A program made the translations under genes and the position numbers. From Verrucomicrobiaceae bacterium (GTDB lineage: Bacteria; Verrucomicrobiota; Verrucomicrobiia; Verrucomicrobiales; Verrucomicrobiaceae), in contig JADJPW010000001.1 in NCBI GenBank assembly GCA_016713035.1, positions 310,001-374,000 of the forward strand: a DNA stretch of 64,000 nucleotides. The letters run 5' to 3'. Positions 27,024 to 36,932 of this stretch are shown here, piece by piece. Below the pieces are notes generated by a model. That model had not been told where the DNA came from and did no database searches. It saw only the letters and a list, made by a program, of their open reading frames with translations. Position 1 is the stretch's first letter; each line of letters begins with the position of its first letter.

Positions 27024-27309
27024 GTTCGTTCAAAACCTTGATGTGGCAGCCTTCGAGACGCCCTTGATGCGAGTAGGCAAGCTCGTTCAATGGGAGGTCT
27101 TCGATCCGCTCATTATGAGTGCTCTCACCAGTGAGCCCAAAGGTCCTGGCGGCAGGCCACGCTTTCATCCCATGCTCATGTTCAAGGTGCTCGTGTTGCA
27201 GCGCCTCCACGGCCTGGCCGATGACGCTACGAGCTTTCAGATCACTGACCGCAACAGTTTCCGCGCCTTCCTAGGTCTGACCCCAGCAGACGCAGTGCCC
27301 GATGGTCAA

Positions 27310-27371
27310 CCGAAGCGCAGCGGAGATAGACAGCCGCAGGCTGCCCCGCAGGGGTGAGCGCAGCGAATCAA
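27310..27371 (+). repeat. 62-bp hairpin mini-element, copy 1, inserted in transposase gene
   Basis: Starts CCGAAGCGCAGCGGAGATAG and ends GCGCAGCGAATCAA. It contains two adjacent small hairpins with GCA loops (CAGCC-GCA-GGCTG and CCCC-GCA-GGGG). Removing it restores the transposase reading DGQTICDFR. TCAA occurs at both junctions. Confidence 0.8.
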
Positions 27372-27706
27372 ACCATCTGCGACTTTCGCGAACTGCTCAT
27401 CGCAACAAAGACCTTCGAAAGCTTGTTTGACACCTTCCTCGCGCATCTGCAAAAGGTACACGGGCTGGCTCTGGCAAAGGAAGGCGTGACGGTCGATGCC
27501 AGTTTTGCCGAAGTGCCCAAGCAACGCAACAGCCTGCACGTTGGACGAAGAAGAACAACGAGACGCACTATGGCTACAAAGACCATGTGAAAGTCGATGT
27601 GAAGGACAAGCACATCCTCAAAGCCGTCATCACCGCCGCGAGCGTGCATGACAGCCAAGTGTTGGAAGAACTCATCGAAGAGGGAGATCGCGTCGTGTAT
27701 GCCGAT

Positions 27707-27782
27707 TGACTCGCTCCCGCCACCCTTCCCGCTCGCCCTGCGGGTGCTCCTACGTCGCATCTGTCTCACTCCGTTCGGCTGC
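27707..27782 (-). repeat. About 75-bp hairpin mini-element, copy 2, opposite orientation
   Basis: Its complement starts near GCCGAACGGAGTGAGACAG and ends GGGAGCGAGTCAA, similar in layout to the other two copies, with a CCC-GCA-GGG hairpin in the middle. It separates VVYAD from AYSGAPIEA of the transposase. Boundaries are uncertain by a few bases. Confidence 0.6.
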
Positions 27783-27848
27783 GCCTACTCGGGAGCGCCG
27801 ATCGAGGCCGCGCTGGCCACCAAGAACGTCGAACCACAGATCAATGAA

Positions 27849-27908
27849 CCGGAGCGCAGCGGAGATAGACAGCCGCAGGCTGCCCGAAGGGTGAGCGCAG
27901 CGAATCAA
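27849..27908 (+). repeat. 60-bp hairpin mini-element, copy 3, in-frame insertion
   Basis: Nearly identical to copy 1 (CCGGAGCGCAGCGGAGATAG to GCGCAGCGAATCAA) with a CCC-GAA-GGG hairpin. Being 60 bases with no stop, it adds 20 codons between QINE and KGTRGHP. Confidence 0.8.
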
Positions 27909-28299
27909 AAGGGTACGCGGGGCCATCCGCTCACTGACGAGCAAAAAGCCAGCAACCGCGAAAAGTCGCGCACCCGGTCACGAGTGGAGCATGTGTTTGC
28001 GCAGATGAGCGGGAGCATGAAAGCTCTCTATCAAAGGTGCATCGGCATGAAGCGCAACGTGGCCTGCCTGCAACTGACCAATCTCGTGTATAACATGCTG
28101 CGTCTTGAGCAGATCAAGCGCCTCAATCTCAATGCCGCAGCGTGAGCTGTGCCCAGATCAGACCTTCAGAAATGAAAACGACTCCGAACACCCTAAATTG
28201 GCCCTTGAAGTCACTCGAGTAATTTCAAAATGACTTCTGCCTGCGGAAGTCAGGTTGCGTAAAAAATGTTTTCGGGAGTGCCCTCGAGTCATACCGGCA

Positions 28300-31200
28300 C
28301 TACTTCTGCGCTGTTACGGCACCACCCGCAGGCAGCGTGCGCACTTTCTGCGTGGGGCTGAGGCCGTATTTCTCCGGCTGATACATGGCTTCGATTCTCG
28401 CGGGGGGGGCGGTGGCGTCGCCTTCGGAGTTCACTCTCGCGAGGTATTTGAGGGAGAATTTGCCTTTGGCGGGGGCGTAGTCGGTGAAGAAGAGGGCGCG
28501 GTCGTTGCGGATTTCGCGGTGGTCGCAGAACCAGGGCTGGGTGCCGTCGGGGAGCTGGCCGCCTTCGCGTTCGTTCATGGTGGCGAATTCGGGGTTGATG
28601 GCTTCAAAGCAGGCGGGAAGCGGGTCGTCGATGGCGAGGTAGCGGTCGCCACCGCCGATTTCGATGGCGAGGGTGACGACGACCATGTCGCCGACGTGCA
28701 GGTCGTCGATGCCGGTGGTGCTGCCGTCCATGTTGAGTTTTTCATAGGTGCGGGCGATGGCGTAGCCTTTGTTTTCTCCGGCGAAGTCACGCTGCGGCGG
28801 ATAGGCGCGGGCTTCGATGCGGGTGAAGGCTTCGCGGTCGGCGGGCATTTCGATGCGCAGCGGTGCGGCGGCGAGTTTGTCGTTGAGGGCAAAGTTGACG
28901 CTGCTGCTGGCGGCGGGTGCGGCGAGGAGGAGGTCGCTGCTGGTGGCGTCCCAGATGGCTTTGGCGACGAGGGGTTCGCCGGCTTTTTTGAGGCTGCGCT
29001 CATAGGCGGTGAGGGCGGTGAGGGTCCAGGCGTTGGCGTAGGTGTTGCCCCAGCCGCCGCTGCCGTTGCGGGACTGCAGGATGCTGACGGCGAGCTTTTC
29101 GGCGTCGGTGGTGAGGCCGAGGTGGGTGTAGGCGATGAGGCGCAGGGCTTTGTTGACGCCGCTGCCTGCCCAGTGGCCCCAGATGACGGGCGGGGCGGGC
29201 GGTGGGGTGGGTTTGGCGATGACTTTGGGCTTCGAGCCTGGATTTCGTTTTGGTTTTGCTCTTGGCGTTCTTCGCGACTTTGGGCTCGGGAGCGGGTGGT
29301 GCGGGTGGGGTCCAGCCGAGGGTTTCTTTAATTTGCTGCTCGGGGCTGTTGGCGAGGCACATGGCGAGAGCGAGATACAAGCGAGTGATCTCTGGCAGGC
29401 GCTCACGCTTGGCGTGGAGCAGGTTCATGTAAGCAGGTTCGGGCTTGCCTGCTTTGGCGAGGGTGTAGAGGGCGAAGGCGCTGTCGGTGATGATGTAGAG
29501 GTCTTTTTCTTCTTCGAGGCCACGCAGTTTTTTGGAGAGGAATTCGACGAGTTTGTTGATGGTCTCAGCAGGCACGGAGGCACCTTGATCACGGGCGCGG
29601 AGGAGCATGAGGCCGCCGTAGGCGCTGCCCCAGAGGCTGCTTTCTTGGCCACCGGGCCAATAGCTGAGGCCGCCTTCGTCGGTGGTCATTTGCAGGACTT
29701 TGTCCACACCTGCCTGGATGGCTTTTTGGGCTTTGCCGCTGCCGAGTTGGGCGGGGAACAAGGTTTCGTATTTGCCAAGGGCGAGCCACGGAACGGTGGC
29801 GGAGGTGGTTTGCTCGACGCAGCCGTAGGGATACTGCAAGATGTAGTCGAGGGCGTCGCGGGTTTCGTAGAGGCGGGTGTTGCTGACGCTGACGTTGACG
29901 CTGCCCTGGCCTTCGAGCAAAGCGGGGTTCACATCGCTGATGAGGTTGGCGGGGAGTTCGCTGCCTTTGAGGCGGGCATACTTCACGTGGCGGAGTTCGG
30001 GGAGCGGGTGCTCGACATTGAAATTGGATTCGACGGCGTCGCTTTCGGGCTGGGGGAAGTCGAGGGACTTGGCGGACCATTTCCACTTCGCGGTGCCCAA
30101 TTGGTCGAAGACGACGGGGAAGGCCATTGCGGCTGTTTGGCCTGCTTTGAGGCTCAAAACGGCCTTTTTTTGCTTCAAATTGGCTCCGAAGTCGGTTTGC
30201 AGCGAAACGGGCACAAAGTCGCGTTTTTCGGCGATGAAGCTCGAAGTGGCATCCAGCTCCAAAAGGACCTCCACGCGGCCATCATGCTTGGTGGTGTTAT
30301 GCAGCACGGCTTTGACCAAAAATTCGTCACCGAGGCGTGCGAAGCGCGGAACGGCGGGTTCGAGCATGAGCGGCTTATTGACCTTTACGGCGCTTTCGCC
30401 GCTGCCGAAGCGATCCACGCCTTCTGCGGCGACGGCCATGAGACGGTAGCGAGTCAGATTATCCGGTGCGACGAAGCTGGCGGTGATTTTGCCATTCGAA
30501 TCGGTCATGGCGCTGGCGAGCCAAAGTGGCGTGGTGATGAAATTGGCACGGACGCGTTTCATGCTGCCTGGAGCCATGGCCATAGCGTCACCACCGCCGA
30601 TGACGAAGCCTTTATTGCCGCGATCTCTGGCGGCGACTTCTTCGGGGAGCAGGCCGTCGAAGCTGGTGAAGCCGTCGATGGCGAGGGGGAACTCCGCGTG
30701 GAAGATTTCCTTCGGATTTGGTGTCTTGAAGGCCATGAGGCTGAGCACGCCTTCATCGACTGCGAAGACGGTGACATCGGCTCCGCTGACGGGTTTGCCG
30801 GTGGAGTCGGTGACGGTGGTGGTGACATTGACGGTTTCAGCGGGGCGTGCGTCGGTTTTGTCGGCGGTGAGGGCGAGGTTGAGTTCTTTGGCGTGGCTTT
30901 CGACCTTCAAAGCGCAGACGCCGATGCGGTATTCGGGCATCTTGTCTTTTTTCGGGCTGGCGGCGCTGCCGCGAATGACGATGACGCTCACAAAAATGTT
31001 CGGTGCATCGGTTTCGGTGACGGGGATTCGGACGACGGGGTTTTCCAGGCTGATGGGCGCGGTGAAGTGGCTATGGACGCGGTTGCGCTCGACGGTGACG
31101 AGGGCGGTGCCTGCGATGGGTGTTTTGACGACGATGACGGCTTCTTCGCCGGGCTTGTAGCTGGTTTTTTCCGGCTGCAAATTCATGCGGCTGCCGTCTT

Positions 31201-34200
31201 CCATGGCCCAGGGGAATTCATTGCCACCGACGACGTAGAAGGGCATGCGTGACATGACTTTTTTGCCATCGGCGTCTGTGGATTCGGCGGTGAGGAAGTA
31301 GATGCCGCCATGCGTGGGCGTGAAGGCGATGCTGGTGCTGGGTGGGCTGCCTGCGGTGGCGGGTTTGAGGTCGTGGCTCTGCTTATACTGCTCTTGCAGA
31401 ATGACTTGGTCCTTGGTGGTGGTGCCGCCGCCTGCGGTGGCGATTTTCAGCGTGTGGTATTGCTGACGCTCGATTCGCACGTCGGTCTTCACGGCGGTGC
31501 CGGGTGCGGCGCCCTCGGGTGTGATGGCGAGGATTTCGAGCTGCGTGGCTTTGCCTGCATTGGCGAAGGAGTCGGGGCCTTTGAGGCCGAGGATGAACAG
31601 AGCACCGGGCACTTGCAGGTCGGTGGCGGTGCTGACGGTTTGCTCGTTCACGTCGGTGACTTCGGCGCTGATGTGGATGATCTGCGGCAAAGCGGCGCGG
31701 TCGGGCGGTGGCATGGGCATTTCGAGTGCGGCGGTGCCGTCTTCGCTGATGAGGAGGTCGCCATTCACGAACCACTCGGTTTCGTCGTGCTTTTCGCGAT
31801 CGACGTAGTCGCCGTCGGAGTCGCGATCCTGGCCGTAGTGTGCCCAGGTGGGTGCGTCGCCAAAGTGGTAGGCGTCAAACTTCGCGGGTGGCTGGTATTG
31901 GCGTTCGGCGTTGGCGCTCCATTCGATCTCGGCGACGGAGATGGCTTTGCCCATGAGGTAGTTGGCTTTCAAAGGCACGGTGATGCGGTCTTTGGCGAAC
32001 TGCGTGGCTTTGGCGTCGAGTTTGACCTCAAAGGTGTTCGGCTTGTAGTCATCGACGCGGAGGCTGAGCGTGCCTGCGGAGCTGATCTGGCTGTTGTCGT
32101 TGCCGGTTTTGAGTTCGATCTCGACCTGATAAGAGCCGAGCGGGCCGGTGGGCAGCGTGAGGTCGTCCGCCCAAGCACCGCTGGGGCTGAAGGTGACTTC
32201 TTTGTCGATGATGGTGCGGTAGCGCGGGTCACGCACGGTGAGGCGGCCTTTGCGTGGCTCGGTGTCGAGGCTCAAATCATCACCGATGAGCAAACGCGTG
32301 TGCGCTTTGAGGTGAGCGGTCTCGCCGGGTTTATAAAGAGGGCGGTCGGCGAAGATGAAGGTGCGGCGCTGCGGCTGCCAGACGTCTTCGTAGGCCTGAT
32401 TGATGTCCCACGGCAGTCTGAGGCTGCTGTCACCGCTGTCGCACTCGATGACAGTGGCGTCGCCGTTTTTCTCGGCGAGGACAAAGGCGGGCTTTGGCCC
32501 CGGCACGCGGGCGATGCCGCTGCCATCCGTGTCGCCGTAGCCGAGGAGCTTCAGATCCGCATCGACGAGCGTGAGGCGCACGCCGGGCAGTGCAGCGCCG
32601 GTTTCCAGCGAGGTGGTGTAGGCGAGCGTTTCTTTGCCATTGCACTTTTGCATGAGGCCGATGTCGGTGAACTGCACGAGCGACTGCGTGATGATGCCTT
32701 TGCCGGGTGCGCCATTCGCGGCGACGCCTTCCATTTCGATGAAGAGCGGGCCGGTGGGCTGGCCTGCGAGCATTTCGGTCCATTTGAGGCTGATGATCTC
32801 GCTGCGGTCCAAGGGCTTGTTGCAGGGGAAGCTGCGATCATAGACCTGCGTACCAGGATAGCTGTCGATGGGCTGCGCTTTGTAGGCAGCTTTTTGTTTC
32901 TCGCTGCCCCAGAAGGCGTTGCGGTAGGCACGGTAACGATCCAGCGCCTGGAGCAGCTCGGCACCCGCGAGGCGCTTCGCACGGACTCGCACCTGCGTGA
33001 CATTTGCCATGCTGAACTCGAAGCTGCCGCCGCCTTTGGCGAGCTGGGCGCTGATGAAGGCCGGTGCAGCGACGTAGGGCGGATTCGGGGTGAATTTGAC
33101 CTCACGCACATCGGCAGCGGCGAGCGTCATGCCATCGCCACTGGTGAGTCCGGGCAGCACGGTGACTTTGTAGCTTTGATTGGCCTGGAAGGCGGCTTCG
33201 AGGGTGATGCTAGCGCCGCTGATGCCGGCTTTGATTTCGCCTGCGGGCGCTGGTTCGACCTGGATGAAGGGGAGGAGCTTTTTGGCGGCTTCGGCGATCT
33301 CTTCCGGCTTCCATTCATCATCACGACGTGGGAGGAGCTGCTTATTGGTGTAAACGTCGATGTAGTAAGGTGCATCGAAGGGCGTGTGAGCCTCTGCCGA
33401 TGAGACGGCGAAAGGTTTGATGTCGCCGAGCTGGATGCTGTCGCCTTTGACGAGCGTGTTGTGGCCTGCTGCGTTGGTGAGAGTCTGGGCGATGTCGAGA
33501 CGCCATTGTTTGCCGACGGGCAGCAACTGCGCGGGCTCCACGACGAGAGCGCTGAGGCGTGGCGCATCCGTTTGCAGCGCAGGCTTGGCCTTGGCGATCT
33601 GTTCGCCCCAGGTCTGCTGCGGCTCGGCGTTGCGACGCTCGAAGTCCTTGCCGGTGGCGTGGCGCACACTTGCCGCGATGCCTGCGGCAGAGTCCGGCGA
33701 GATGAATTTGATGTGCTTCGCGGCATCTGCCGGTGTGACGTTGTCATTGAACTCAAAGAGGAAGACCGGCGAGCGGTTCTGCGATTCATCACCGAACCAT
33801 TTCGGATACTGGTCGATGATGGCAAAGCGGGCGCTGTTGAGCGACTCCAGCCGCTCGGTGGACAAAGCGCGGCCCGCGAGGTCGGTGAGGCCACTGCGGA
33901 GCTGGAAGTCGTAGCTCGCGGCGAATTTCGGCGATTGAGCGAGGTGAAAGTGGCCACTCCGGGTGCTGGTCCACTCAAAGCTGCCCTGGAGCTCTGGGAT
34001 GACGATGAGCGGCGACTGTGCCTCCGTAGTGCCGATGCGTTCCTTGGCGATCATCGGCGTGGGGAAGACGAGCTCGATGGTGGACTCCGGTGCGAGCTCC
34101 TTCGGGTTCACGCTGAGCGTGGCGACGAGCGGCGGCGGTGCGGCGGGGGCCTTGGGGGCGGCCTCTTTTTGAGCGGGAGCCGCAGAGAGAGACGAGGAGA

Positions 34201-34249
34201 GTGCCAGCAAGAAAGCAGGCAGCAGCACGGAGCTGTGGGGAGTATTCAT
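28300..34249 (-). CDS. Bacterial alpha-2-macroglobulin with thioester motif, frameshifted near C-terminus
   Basis: Corrected length about 1982 residues. It starts at ATG 34249 with a signal peptide (MNTPHSSVLLPAFLLALSSS). Macroglobulin-type beta domains precede the conserved GCVEQT thioester motif near residue 1476 (YPYGCVEQTTSATV), with the family's alpha/alpha toroid after it (GGLSYWPGG, YGGLMLLRARDQG). The frame changes in a Lys-rich linker around 29248-29257, where AAAACCAAAACG runs occur on the minus strand; dropping one A joins KSKTK to RNPGSKPKVIAKP and the remaining toroid (WGHWAGSGVNKALRLIAYTHLG) and C-terminal beta domain follow to 28300. These proteins trap attacking proteases in the periplasm or at the surface. 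The usual partner pbpC is not adjacent. Confidence 0.85.
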
Positions 34250-34461
34250 GGCGAACGAGAGTTCGCACGGAGAGTAGCATGCCGATTCACGCTGCGAGGG
34301 GTTTTTGCGTGAAATTTGGGTGAAGAGTCTCGCCGCAGGGGCGGAAGCGGAGTCGCCACCAGAGCGCAAAATTCGCCCTAAAGGCAGCTCTTCACGCCGC
34401 TTGTGTTCATATTCTGAGCCGTTAAGGATGGCACCCCTTCTATCACACCCAATCCCTGCGC

Positions 34462-35583
34462 ATGTCTGCCATCCCTACCGAGCATAACGACCCCCTGAAT
34501 GCCCAAATCCTCGCTGTCAGTGAAGATCGCGTGAAGGGCTTTCACCAGCATCCATTTCAGTTCATCGCCCAGGAGAGCGGCGTGGCTTTTGACACGGTGG
34601 TGGAGCGTATCCGTGCGATGCTCGCCGCAGGTGTGATCCGCCGTGTGCGGCAGACCCTGCTGGCGAATAAGCTCGCAGAAGGAGCGCTCGTCGCCTGGAA
34701 GCTGCCCGCAGATAAACTGGAGCCCGCTTTTGATTTCCTCTTCAAGCAAGACCCCTTCAGTGGCCATGTGGTGCTGCGCAGCACCGACCGCGAGGTCAGT
34801 GGCAGTGATTTCCGACTCTGGACGACTCTGAAGGTGCCACAAGACCGCGCCATCAATGAGCATTGTGATGTGCTGAAGCGCCTCATCGGTGCAGAGGACT
34901 ACTACACGATGCAGGCGCATGGCATCTTCGCCCTGGGCGTGGGCCATGTACGGCGCAAGACGATGGAGCCCGGCGAAAAAGCCGATGAACCGGCCAAAAT
35001 GATGACCACCAACATCGCCGAGCTGGATGAAGAAGAGTGGAATGTGCTGCTCCATCTCAAAGGCGACCTCCAGTCCGACGAGATCGGCCCAGAGCCATGG
35101 AAAGGCCGCGCGGAGGCTGCTGGCGTGAGTTTGGAGAAATTCTGCGAAGTGGCGAAGCGCCTCGATGAGAAAGGCGTGATCGGCCGCTTCTCCACCTTCC
35201 TCGAACATGTGAAGCCCAGCGCCACTGGCCAGCGTGTGACGCGCTTCAATGCGCTGTTTCACTGGAAAGTGCCGAAGGGCATGGAGGAGCGTGCTGGTGG
35301 TGAAGTGGGACGCCACCCGATCATGACGCACTGCTACTGGCGTGAAGGCGGAGACCGTTTTGCCAATGTGAACATCATGGGCGTCATCCACGGCAGTGAC
35401 AAGGAGACCGTGCTCACGCACAAGGCCGCCATCGACAAGCATCTCGCCGATGTGGGCATCCCACTCGAGTACACGAATGTGTTCTGGGGCGGACGCAGCG
35501 AGATCAAGCCCAGCGAGATCAGCCCCGTCGTCTTCCGTGAGTTCCACGCGAAGTGGGCCGACGTCGCAGGCCCCGTGATTTAA
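34462..35583 (+). CDS. Fused AhbA/AhbB (NirDL)-type AsnC-fold protein
   Basis: 373 residues made of two related halves. Each half has a winged-helix AsnC/Lrp-like helix-turn-helix (FIAQESGVAFDTVVERI with GVIRRVRQ; and AGVSLEKFCEVAKRL with KGVIGRFSTF) followed by a ferredoxin-like domain. The second half carries the family-typical FNALFHWKVP, HPIMTHCYWRE and NVNIMGVIHG blocks. Separate AhbA and AhbB, or fused NirDL, decarboxylate siroheme in the alternative heme or heme d1 pathways; no other siroheme, nitrite reductase or heme d1 gene is seen here, so a regulatory or heme-sensing role is equally possible. It lies between the divergent alpha-2-macroglobulin gene (212-base gap) and a convergent heavy-metal protein gene. 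Confidence 0.7.
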   Translation: MSAIPTEHNDPLNAQILAVSEDRVKGFHQHPFQFIAQESGVAFDTVVERIRAMLAAGVIRRVRQTLLANKLAEGALVAWKLPADKLEPAFDFLFKQDPFSGHVVLRSTDREVSGSDFRLWTTLKVPQDRAINEHCDVLKRLIGAEDYYTMQAHGIFALGVGHVRRKTMEPGEKADEPAKMMTTNIAELDEEEWNVLLHLKGDLQSDEIGPEPWKGRAEAAGVSLEKFCEVAKRLDEKGVIGRFSTFLEHVKPSATGQRVTRFNALFHWKVPKGMEERAGGEVGRHPIMTHCYWREGGDRFANVNIMGVIHGSDKETVLTHKAAIDKHLADVGIPLEYTNVFWGGRSEIKPSEISPVVFREFHAKWADVAGPVI

Positions 35584-35590
35584 GGAGACC

Positions 35591-36856
35591 TCACGGCATC
35601 ACGCGTGCCTGGAAGGGCACGCGGATGTCTTTCCCGTCGATGCGCAACTGCGCATGCAGGCGCAGGGTGCCGACCTCTGGCGAATAGATCTTAAAAGCGA
35701 GTGCCGGCCCTCCGCGCAAGTCCTCACGCAGGATGTCACCACCCGTGGGATGGAGCTGGAGCAGCGTATCGCTTTCCACATAAAAGGCGGTGAGGTGAGC
35801 AAAGGCCTGCCAGATGGGCTCCAGCCGATTCACAGGCTGACCGCTAGCATCCGTGACGCGGAGATGGAGCATTTGCGTCTCTCCAGCGCGGAGTTGGTAG
35901 CCTTTGGTGCCTGCGATGCTGAGTTGGAATTTGAAGCCCTCTGCGCTGGCACTCAGCTGATCACCTTCTGGGATCACTGCGCCCTTGGCCTCGCCTGCGA
36001 CAGGGAGCTCCGCAGCCGGATACTCGGGGATTCCCGTCCCAGCAGGTGTCAGGGCAGCATGGAGCCGATAGGTGCCTGCGGAGGCGGGTGTGAAGGCGGC
36101 GACGTACTCGCCTGCGGTGCTCACGGCCTTCACCGCGAGGTGATGGAACTCCTTTTTATCCGCATTCGTGACGATGAGATGCACTTTTTGCGTGTGCATG
36201 GGCCAGAGGGCTGATTCCTCCACTGGCGTGCCATCGGCGTGGCCCAGGGTGAGTGTCAGTTTCACCTCTTTTCCGGCCTGTGCGGGTGCAACGGGCTTCA
36301 CCGCCATTTGGATGCCTGGTTTCTCCGCACGAGCATGGATGAAGCTATACGGGATGCAGCGCGGAAAGAGTGTTGCGGCGCAAGTGGGGCATTTTTTGCC
36401 GTTTTCACGCTCCAGCACCTCAGGATGCATCTGGCAGGTGTAGAGCTCGGATTTCACCACAGCCGTATCGAAGCAGGTGGCTAGCTCCGCGAGTGACTTT
36501 TCGAACTCAGTGAGCACTGCGGGCAATCCGTCAGCATTTTCCGCCATGCCATCACGGGCGAGCAGATTCACCTGTGCAAAGGCACGCGTGGTGAGCTGGG
36601 TCATATCCCCTTCCCGTCCGGCCTTCACCGGGCTGCGGGCCAGCATGCGGAGCGCGGGACTGCATAGAGAGATCTGCGTGGCTACCTCCAGCGGGCGGCG
36701 CTCACGCACGAGTCGGGCGGTATTCGCTGTGGCCAGACGGATGATGTTCCAGGCCTCGGTCGCGTCCGCAGGCTGCAAGACCGCCGGTGGCAGCGGCACA
36801 TCAGCATGCAGCACAGCGGAAAGTGAGAAGACGAGGGCAAAAAGACGGCCAATCAT
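35591..36856 (-). CDS. Secreted protein with heavy-metal-binding YTCxMHP motif and FixH-like domain
   Basis: 421 residues with a signal peptide (MIGRLFALVFSLSAVLHAD). The N-terminal 130 residues are helical, with no clear motif. Then comes a heavy-metal-binding domain, YTCQMHPEVLERENGKKCP and TCA (a Cys-x-Met-His-Pro plus Cys-x-x-Cys module), common in copper-handling proteins. The C-terminal half has two Ig-like beta domains of FixH/YtkA type (LTLTLGHADGTPV with MHTQKVHLIV; and the HLRVTDASGQPVNRL, HLTAFY region). It faces the MbnP-MbnH fusion gene with 76 bases between starts, so a shared metal-responsive control is possible. The role is inferred as periplasmic copper or heavy-metal handling; exact ligand is unknown. 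Confidence 0.7.
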   Translation of the reverse strand: MIGRLFALVFSLSAVLHADVPLPPAVLQPADATEAWNIIRLATANTARLVRERRPLEVATQISLCSPALRMLARSPVKAGREGDMTQLTTRAFAQVNLLARDGMAENADGLPAVLTEFEKSLAELATCFDTAVVKSELYTCQMHPEVLERENGKKCPTCAATLFPRCIPYSFIHARAEKPGIQMAVKPVAPAQAGKEVKLTLTLGHADGTPVEESALWPMHTQKVHLIVTNADKKEFHHLAVKAVSTAGEYVAAFTPASAGTYRLHAALTPAGTGIPEYPAAELPVAGEAKGAVIPEGDQLSASAEGFKFQLSIAGTKGYQLRAGETQMLHLRVTDASGQPVNRLEPIWQAFAHLTAFYVESDTLLQLHPTGGDILREDLRGGPALAFKIYSPEVGTLRLHAQLRIDGKDIRVPFQARVMP

Positions 36857-36932
36857 GGCGCGGATGATGGAGGGCAGGCGCGGGAATGTCGAATGCGGAA
36901 TGCCGCAGCATCGTTATGCTAGGATATCTCCC

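Larger units (their letters stand above)
26980..28145 (+). pseudogene. IS5-family DDE transposase, interrupted
   Basis: Reading begins at a GTG (ASFIPFGNPGLFDEF) and the protein can be pieced together across three frames. The DDE triad is present: GVTVDASF (first Asp), VVYAD (second Asp, just before an insert) and SRVEHVF (Glu). Typical IS5 blocks are TDRNSFRAFLGL, YGYKDHVKVD and GHPLTDEQKASNREKSR. It is broken by a 62-base insert after DGQ, a small deletion plus frameshift near 27535 between KQRNS and WTKKNNE, an insert of about 75 bases after VVYAD, and a 60-base in-frame insert after QINE. It cannot produce a working enzyme. Confidence 0.85.
26900..28283 (+). mobile_element. IS5-family insertion element, decayed, carrying three nested hairpin elements
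   Basis: Bounded by inverted ends: GGGCACTCCTGGAAAC at 26900 and, at the right end, the complement of GGGCACTCCCGAAAAC finishing at 28283. A clear target duplication is not visible. The element lies between the esterase and alpha-2-macroglobulin genes, whose 3' ends face each other, so it landed in a convergent gap. About 200 of its 1384 bases are three foreign hairpin inserts, implying an original size near 1.2 kb, normal for IS5 relatives. Confidence 0.75.

Noticed and set aside
29135..33403. Two open frames of about 700 residues opposite the alpha-2-macroglobulin gene
   Set aside because: They run antisense to a recognised protein and consist of Gly/Ala/Asp/Phe-rich shadow sequence without known motifs.
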